Shown one piece after another: positions 11,468-17,609 of a stretch of 17,609 bases of DNA. A program made the position numbers and the translations under genes. A model generated the notes under the pieces. The model was given only the letters and a program-made list of their open reading frames with translations, was not told where the DNA came from and did no database searches. Source of the stretch: Poronia punctata (lineage: Eukaryota; Ascomycota; Sordariomycetes; Xylariales; Xylariaceae); assembly GCA_022579005.1 (NCBI GenBank), contig MU401868.1, positions 2,927 to 20,535 of the forward strand, given 5' to 3'. Within the stretch, counting starts at the first letter, position 1. Each line of letters opens with the position of its first letter.

Positions 11468-11545
11468 ATGCTACTAGCATAGCTTTTTTTAAAAAAAAGC
11501 AACTATACTATTAGCATAGCACTTTTTTTAAAAAGCAACTATAAT
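11468..11545. repeat. Imperfect tandem repeat, about 37 bp, just over two copies
   Basis: Two adjacent copies share ATGCTACTAGCATAGC (or ATACTATTAGCATAGC), then a T run, an A run and GCAACT. A third partial copy begins ATAATAGTAGC. Differences are mainly transitions plus run-length changes. Each copy contains a T-run/A-run junction that can pair with itself. It lies in the copia linker, where in-frame duplication is tolerated, though 37 is not a multiple of three. Confidence 0.7.
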
Positions 11546-11805
11546 AGTAGCTTTAAAACCTTTATTTATTATATAAGTACTTTTTTTATAAATTGCTTAA
11601 AAGCTATTAAGCGTTACTTAACTGCTTTTTTGCTTTACTTAGTTGCTTTTAATACTATACTTTACTTAAATTAACTTTCTTTACTTAAATTACTTTTAAA
11701 TAGCTAGCTTTTTTTATATTTACTTAAATTTAAGTTTAAATTTAAAAGCTTTGCGCTAAATATAAATTTAATTAAAATAATTAGCTTTATTTTTTTGCTT
11801 TTCTT

Positions 11806-11835
11806 TTACTACTACTTTTTTTACTACTACTTTTT
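11806..11835. repeat. Perfect 15-bp tandem duplication
   Basis: TTACTACTACTTTTT occurs twice, at 11806-11820 and 11821-11835. The length is a multiple of three, so it would have kept the copia reading frame, coding a short charged repeat in the linker on the - strand. Confidence 0.9.
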
Positions 11836-11880
11836 AAATAAAAACTAGCTTATTTTTTACTTATAAAATAGTTAACTGCT

Positions 11881-13520
11881 TATTTTATAAGCTATTTAGC
11901 TACTTAATATATAAACTAGTTAATTACTTATTTTTTTAATTAACTAAATTAACTAGTTACTTTTTATATACTTTAGTTAATTATTTATTTTTTTATAGTA
12001 TATATAGTAAATATATTAAAAGTACTTAATAAAGCTATATTTTAAATTTTTTAAATTTTAAGTAAAGATTTAAATATATTTTAAAAGCGCTGCTTTTAAG
12101 CTTATTATATTATATGTTTTTTTACTATATTTAATAAAGTTTATATACTTTTTTATTTAGTTGCTTTATATTAATATTTATTTTTTAAAGTTTCTTTAAA
12201 ATTGCTTGCTTTAAACTAGCTTTAGTAGCTTAAGCGTCATTAAAAAAACAAGTTTTATTTATAAATAAAGTTTTAAAATATATTTAACTTTTTTTATTAG
12301 CTTTTTAGCTATACTTATTTTTAATTTTTATTTTTAAAAGCTTTTAAGTAGCTATACTATATAGTGCTTACTTTTAAGTTAATTAGTTTTTTATAGTGCT
12401 TTTTTAAATGCTTTTGCTACTATAGCTACGCTTTTAACTTTTTATTAAATAGTTTATTAATAAAGTGCTTAAAAATTAATTAACCTTAGCAAATTTATAT
12501 AATTTTATACTTATATAATTTTATACTTATATAATTTTTTTTTATATTTTTTAAAGTTATAAAATTATTATTTATTAAACTTAATATTTTAAATTAAAAT
12601 AACTCTCTTTATAGTAAGTATTTATACTTAGTATATATTAAATATAATATATTTAATTATATATTTAATATATATATATAGCTTAGTTTTAAATTTTTAC
12701 TTATTTTTATTAGCAAAGTAATTTTACTTTAATAAGTATACTTTATACTTATATGCTACTATTTTTATTTAGTTTAGCTAAGCATTACTTATTAGTGCTT
12801 TGCTTATTAATAGTATATACTAATAAAAGTAGTAGTTAAACTAAGTATTAAGCTTTTTTAAAAAGCTTATATTATTATACGCTTTAAATAAGCTTTAATT
12901 ATATAACTATATAATAGCTTTAATAGCTTTAAGCTATAGCTTAATTAAAAGTTTTATGCTATATAATATAGTTTTAGCTTTTTTTAACTTTTTTACTTGC
13001 TTATTTAGCTGCTTTAATTAGTTTTTTTATATACTTTAATAATATTTTAATTTTAATTTCTTTTTATATTATAATTAATAATACGTTTAATTTTTAATTA
13101 TAATTATTGCTTATTTATTATTATAATAAAATAGTACTATTATAAGCTTATAGCAACGCTATACTTAACTTTTAAATATAGCAATTTTAGTAAAAACCTT
13201 TTACTAAGTTTTATGCTATATTATAAAAGCATATAATATTTTAAAGTATTTATTTTTAAAAATAATTAACTAAAATATTTTATTATACTTTTTATTATAA
13301 TTAAAAAGATTTTAATATATTTTTTAAAATAAATACTTAGTATATTACTTTAAAGTTTTTTAAAAAATTATTTTTAATATATAGTTAATTATATAACTTT
13401 TATACTTAATATGCAATATTTTTTATATTTTTATATTTTTTACTTTATAAGCTAAAGCTTTTAACCCTTTAGCTTTTAAGTACTTAAATTTAAAGTACTA
13501 TAATGCTTTATTATTTTTTA
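11881..13520 (-). pseudogene. RIP-inactivated copia GAG-pre-integrase and integrase zone
   Basis: The clearest part is at about 13506-13415 on the - strand: LWYFKFKYL followed by KGLKALAYKVKNI (W from a TAG codon) fits the GAG-pre-integrase pattern WHxRxGHxxxEALxxL, with His now Tyr and Gly now Lys. In another frame, about 13400-13370, YCILSIKVI fits the CxxCxxSK zinc-binding tail, so a small indel separates them. Further on (about 13360-13230) a long frame, including FLIIIKSIIKYFS, sits where the integrase core starts. I could not place the catalytic D,D35E residues individually. Upstream of reverse transcriptase is the copia order. The rest, to 11881, is assigned by position. Confidence 0.6.
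12495..12542. repeat. 16-bp tandem repeat, three copies
   Basis: TTATATAATTTTATAC occurs at 12495-12510 and 12511-12526; a third copy at 12527-12542 diverges in its last bases (T run). The first two copies are identical, so the duplication probably postdates most of the RIP. Sixteen is not a multiple of three, so it would break the copia frame here. Confidence 0.93.
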
Positions 13521-15526
13521 TAGTTTTAAAAAGTTACTTAAAAAGCAAAATGCTTATTTAGCAATAGCTATTATTAAACTAGCTATACTTATTATAAACT
13601 TTTTTATATAGTTAGTGTTTATTATAAAGTATAATTTAAAGTAAAAAAAATATTTTATATTAAAAAAAACTAGGTTATGCTTACGTTATAGCTTTTTAAC
13701 TATAACGTTATACTTAATTATTTTAAAGCATAATATATAATTTAAGCTATAATACTAAATTTCTTTATTTTTTAGCTTAGATTTTAATATAATATTAATA
13801 TAAAAACCTTTTATAAAATAAATATTTTTAAGTACTAAATGGTTTTTTTTTTTTAGTATTAAGCACATTTTAAATAGTTTTACGTTTTTTTTTAAATTGA
13901 AAAAAATGTCCTAGCTTTAACTTAATTATTTTTAGTTAAAATAAATAATCTTATATTAAGCAGCTTTATACGGTTTACTAAGTATATAGCGCTATAGTTA
14001 TTAAAAATAGTGCTATTTAATAGTGCATGCTTATTTATACTAATAATAATATATATTTTATAAAATTTATTTTAAGTGCTATTAATTATAGTAAAATTAA
14101 TAACTATATAAACTATATTGTATAATAGCTATATATTTCTTTTAAACTTAAAAAATTATTTAAGCTTTTATTGCTAAATAATAATTTTTTAGTAAAGCTT
14201 AGCACTTTTTTTTTAAAATTTTATTATGTAGCTTACTTTACTTATTGCTTTAATAGCGTTATTATATAGCTTTAAGCTTATTATTAGTTATTTTTAGTAG
14301 CTAGTTAAAAGCGCAAAATTTAGTTACTATAAACTAGTATTAAGCGTACTTATTAAGCTTTTAAAAATGTTTTGCTAATTTTTTATAAAAGCACTTATAT
14401 AATTTGCATTTTTTTTTAACTTTTTAAAAAATAAGCCCTTTAAGCTACTTTTAGCAATAGTAAATATAGCTATATATTTTGTTTTTTTTTAACTAGTATT
14501 TAATTACTAAGTTAGCTATAAGCTAATTTATTTTTTTTATTATAAAAAAAGGTTTACTTTTTGCTTATTTATAAAAAGATTAACTTTTTTTAAGTAGCCT
14601 ATTTTAGCTAAAGCTTTAGCTAAAGTATATATAATAAACTTTTAACTATAAGTAGCTTTTTAACTTTTTTAAGCTTATAGTTAAGCACTTTATAATAAAT
14701 TATAATTTATTTTTTATATTATTTATTAAACTTAATATTAATTGTTTTAGCTTTAGTAAAAACCTTTTAATATTGTTTTTAAGTAATAAAATAATAGTTA
14801 ACCTTATAAAGCATAATAATACTATATAATATTTTAACTTAATTTTAAAATATTAGCTAGCTACTTTTTATTTATATTACGTTAACTTATATATAATACT
14901 TTATATTAATAGTTTTTTTAACTTATACTTAAAAAGTATTAATTTAAAGTTGCTTATATGCTTTATATTATATATCTTGTATTTTAAAGCTTTGTTAAAT
15001 TATAAGCTTTTTATTAATTTAAGCTATTATAAACTATTACGTTAGCTTTTAAAATTTATTACGTTTTAGTTTATTTTTTTCTTTTACTTTTTTAGCCTTA
15101 TATAGTACTTTTTAGCACAATAACGCGTAAGTTCTTAAAGCACAGTTGCTTTAAAAAGGCGCTTAAAAACCTTTTTAAAGTTGTACTTAAAAAAGTACTT
15201 ATTTAAGTTAACATTTTTTTAAATACTTTTAGTAGTAGTAATAACTTAAAAAGTTTTTAACTATTGCTTTTAATTTTAAAAATAAGCAATCTTTATATAA
15301 AACTTAATAAATGTAAAAGTGTTATTAAATATTTTAATAATTATTAAATTATACTATATAATAACTAAAAACGTTTTAATAAAAGTATATAGTATAAAGA
15401 ATATTAGCTTATTAAATAAAAACTAATATAATTAGTAAAAAGATATTATATAACTATATAAAGCTAGCTTTTAAAAAAAGCAATTTTATATAAGCACTAG
15501 TTTTTTAATAATAAACTAAGCTTATA
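13521..15526 (-). other. Copia gag/protease zone, domains not resolved
   Basis: In a copia element the stretch between the 5' LTR and GAG-pre-integrase codes for gag and aspartic protease, so this 2.0 kb is assigned by position. Near 14035-13950 a - strand frame including NSTIFNNY is compatible with the segment that follows the protease active site, but the Asp-Ser/Thr-Gly triad itself is not readable. A GHFFQF stretch at about 13915-13895 has a Gly-His pair, but the cysteines of a zinc knuckle do not fall at the right spacing. No primer-binding site next to 15526 could be matched to a tRNA end. Confidence 0.4.
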
Positions 15527-16184
15527 ACTTTAATAAATTATATTAACTATATTTAGTTAAGTAAAAAGTAAAAAATAGTACTAAAATTAACATAGCTAGT
15601 ATATATATTAAATATATAAAATTAATTAATATATATATATAACTAGTTTATAAGTATATATTATTTAACTTTTATAGTTAAATAATACTTATATTTATTT
15701 TAGTTATATATTAGTTAAGTAGTTTAACTTACGCTTTAACTATAAAAGCTATAAAGTAAATTATGCTTACTACTTAATTAAGTAGTAAGTAAAATGCGCT
15801 TTGCACTTTTTACTTTTTTAATATTGTATACTTTTTATTTTAGCTTTATTTTTAACGTTATAATTATTAAATAAATTAAAACTATTTTTACTTAGTATTA
15901 TATACTACATATACTTTATACTAAGTATATAAACCTTTTTCTTTATTAGTTATTATATATAACCTTATTATTAATAAACTTGAAATAATTATAGCGCAAT
16001 TTATAAAGCGCATAGTTAGTTCTTTAATTAATGCGCTATATGTATTATATTTTTTAAAATAAGCTTTGCTTATTCTTTTAACGTTAAATTAATTATTACT
16101 TAAGTTGCTAATATATACTAAACGCCTTTTTACTTTAGTAGTAACTACTTAGTTATTTTTAAAGTAAACCTATTATCTATTATA
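15527..16184 (-). repeat. Right copy of 658-bp direct repeat (copia 5' LTR)
   Basis: This is the partner of 6058-6715, ungapped. As the upstream LTR of a - strand element it would have carried the promoter. The copies disagree in both directions (C here with T there, and the reverse; G/A likewise), as expected when two identical sequences are RIP-mutated independently. The few transversions, such as those at the matched sites near 15897 and 15911, show additional ordinary divergence. AATAT follows at 16185. Confidence 0.85.
15766..15789. repeat. Perfect 24-bp palindrome in the right LTR
   Basis: The 24 bases are identical to their own reverse complement, beginning CTTACTACTT and ending AAGTAGTAAG. 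It is flanked by GTAAAATG on the right. It could form a hairpin in RNA or a cruciform in DNA, or bind a dimeric protein; the sequence alone does not decide. The left LTR copy has one mismatched pair. Confidence 0.95.
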
Positions 16185-16189
16185 AATAT
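16185..16189. repeat. Candidate target-site duplication, right copy (AATAT)
   Basis: Matches 6053-6057 exactly and abuts the outer edge of the right LTR-like repeat. Confidence 0.45.
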
Positions 16190-16689
16190 TAATATAATAG
16201 CTATAAACTATACTTATAAAGCTAGTATAATATAAAATTAACTAAATACTTTTGTTTATAATACGTTTTTTTAAAAAAACTTAGCTAAAATTAATTATAT
16301 AATAAGTTTTTATTTTTAGCTTTTTAAAGGCTATAGCTTTTAAAAAAAGTTAAAACAATTATACTTAAATATTACGCTAGCTTTTTACCTAGTTTCTTTA
16401 TTTTTTTTTAACAAACTTATGTTTTATTTTTATTTGCTTTTAGTTTTCTTTTCATTTATTATTTAAAATTAATAGCTTGCTTAATAATAATAACGTATAC
16501 TTTGCTTGTTTTTTTATTCTTTTTATAAATGTTTTTATTTTTTTCTATATTAATTAAATAATTAAAGCTATTTTAAAAAAATAACCTAATGCTTTTTAAA
16601 ACTTATTTTTTTATATTATATATAAAAAATTAATATAGTGCTTTTTTTATTATAATTCCTTTTTACTTGCTTGCTTTAATACTTTATAT
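16190..16689. other. T-rich decayed flank, no recognisable gene
   Basis: If the copia element is nested in the gypsy element, gypsy 3' sequence should resume here on the + strand. I looked for integrase or chromodomain-like residues and saw only a doubtful KGYS stretch near 16330, without the Trp a chromodomain would need. From about 16390 the sequence becomes T-rich with somewhat more CpA and TpG than in the element. Confidence 0.4.
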
Positions 16690-16960
16690 GTATTAGTCTA
16701 GCTAGGGTAAATATAATTACAACACATTACTATTAATAGTACTATGTTAACTTAATTAATTAAAAGGAAAAAGAAGTTAAAAGGACTTCTTTTAGCAAGT
16801 CTATATAGCTATAAAGGTTTGTAGTATAATCTAGACCTATTAGCAATATAAAAGGAATATAGACCTACTATATATTTAATACGTAAAGAATACATATTTG
16901 TTATATACTAGTTATATACTATATACGTACACTACGCATATACTTTTTTAATAAGGTAAG
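16690..16960. other. Less mutated island with higher G+C and CpA/TpG
   Basis: This stretch reads differently from all the rest. It has ACAACACATTACT, a purine run AAAAGGAAAAAGAAG (about 16761-16776), and two related boxes, TCTAGACCTATTAGC and TATAGACCTACTATA, about 33 bp apart. CpA and CpG are far commoner than elsewhere. The purine run followed by a distinct sequence resembles a polypurine tract next to an LTR, which would suit the 3' end of a + strand element, but no second copy is in the window. It may instead be unique DNA that escaped RIP. No ORF or tRNA fold was recognised. Confidence 0.4.
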
Positions 16961-17609
16961 TTTAATATAATTTAAAACTAATATATAAAAAACTAAATAT
17001 TTATATTTATAAAATATTTAAGTTTTAATAGCTTTAATGTAGTTAATAAGGTTAAAGGTATTAAAAAAGATTTTAATACTTGCTATTTTTCTTTTAACTA
17101 TATTCTTATTTTTTTATGCCTTTATTTTAAATTTATAAGCAATTTATTATTGCTTTAATTTTTATTTACATTTTATTTATTAAAATAAAAAACTTAAGTG
17201 CTTAATTAAAAGTTTTGTTTATAAATAAACTTATAAAGTTATTTTTTTTGTTAATTTAACGTACTTTTATAATCTTTTTTTTTTTATAAAACTTTTATAA
17301 CAACATTATATTAATTATAAAGCGTTTTTTATATATACTTTTAAGCTTTATAAAGCATTAATAAAGCAACTTAAAATTAGTATAAAGTACTAAAAAAATT
17401 AAAAGTGATTTAAGTACTTTAAAAATTAAGTATAAAGTAATATATAAAGCAATAGCGCTGTTAACTTTATTAACTATACTATATAGTTTACTAATAAAAA
17501 CAAATTAAATAATACGCTTATATTTACTTAAGTTTTAGTATATAATATTACTAGTAATTTTATATTTGTTTTGCTTATAATTTAAAATTAATTTAGTAGC
17601 AAAAATAAT
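16961..17609. other. Decayed AT-rich right end, one small hairpin
   Basis: No gene or element motif is recognisable. A 9-bp perfect stem lies at 17058-17066 and 17071-17079 (GTATTAAAA/TTTTAATAC, loop AAGA); in such AT-rich DNA this can be chance. The ATAAAGTA/AGTACT-like words near 17380-17440 are repeated loosely without a clear period. Confidence 0.5.

Larger units (their letters stand above)
10657..11880 (-). pseudogene. Copia integrase-RT linker and low-complexity segment
   Basis: This lies between the integrase zone and reverse transcriptase of the copia polyprotein. The + strand is full of CTTTT and ACTTTTT runs, so the coding strand would be rich in Lys codons, partly from mutated Glu, Arg and Gly codons. 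A poorly conserved charged linker is normal here in copia elements. Several short tandem duplications lie inside it, listed separately. No catalytic motif is expected or seen. Confidence 0.45.
6058..16184 (-). mobile_element. RIP-inactivated Ty1/copia LTR retrotransposon, about 10.1 kb
   Basis: Two direct repeats of about 658 bp bound an internal region whose - strand carries copia-type domains in copia order: GAG-pre-integrase and integrase before reverse transcriptase and RNase H (gypsy elements have integrase last). The coding strand is A-rich, as is usual for LTR retrotransposons. The 5' LTR is therefore the right copy and the 3' LTR the left copy. No open reading frame survives: stops, Asp-to-Asn changes in the catalytic boxes and frameshifts show it cannot act on its own. 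It is longer than the usual 5-6 kb copia element because about 2.6 kb separates the end of pol from the 3' LTR. The LTR start on the - strand reads TA, compatible with a mutated TG; the end is less clear. The gypsy relic to the left is in the opposite orientation. Confidence 0.75.

Noticed and set aside
11468..11545. CRISPR-like array
   Set aside because: There are only two to three adjacent imperfect copies with no spacers, inside a retrotransposon.
16300..16360. Gypsy chromodomain resuming right of the copia element
   Set aside because: A KGYS stretch is present, but the neighbouring codon cannot derive from Trp by C/T or G/A change, and the flanking residues do not fit.
1..17609. Mitochondrial, apicoplast or Plasmodium-type AT-rich genome
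   Set aside because: No rRNA, tRNA or respiratory genes are seen, there are no long ORFs, and CpA depletion, transition-only LTR differences and two dead LTR retrotransposons fit RIP in a filamentous fungus better.

Overview
The window is extremely A+T-rich (G+C well below 20% by eye). CpA and TpG are rare and TpA is abundant, and surviving C and G bases sit mostly in AGCT/GCTT-type contexts. This is the signature of repeat-induced point mutation (RIP), the C-to-T process that inactivates repeats in filamentous ascomycetes (Pezizomycotina). I read the window as a RIP-inactivated AT-rich block of transposon relics in such a fungus. I see no intact protein-coding gene. I read Gln, Arg and Trp codons as turned into TAA/TAG stops, and Asp/Glu/Gly codons as turned into Asn/Lys/Ser; allowing for that, two retrotransposon polyproteins can be recognised.

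Layout: 1-111 is a 9-bp satellite that runs off the left edge. Bases 112-3870 are decayed sequence with a short direct repeat near 1664 and a weak coding-like stretch at 2826-3320. From 3877 to about 5010, on the + strand, lies a Ty3/gypsy reverse transcriptase-RNase H relic with frameshifts. Bases 5010-6057 should hold its integrase, but I could not recognise it. Two direct repeats of about 658 bp (6058-6715 and 15527-16184) differ almost only by transitions and look like the long terminal repeats of one 10.1-kb element. A 5-bp direct repeat, AATAT, sits immediately outside both. Between them, on the - strand, lies a Ty1/copia polyprotein relic in the normal order: gag/protease zone (about 15.5-13.5 kb), GAG-pre-integrase and integrase (about 13.5-12 kb), T-rich linker (about 11.9-11 kb), reverse transcriptase and RNase H (about 10.66-9.36 kb). 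An additional 2.6 kb lies between the end of pol and the 3' LTR and holds a Lys-rich coding-like remnant of unknown identity.

The simplest history is that a copia element inserted beside or into an older gypsy element in the opposite orientation, and both were then RIP-mutated. To the right, 16185-17609 is T-rich decayed sequence except for about 16.69-16.96 kb, where CpA/TpG dinucleotides and G+C are noticeably more common.
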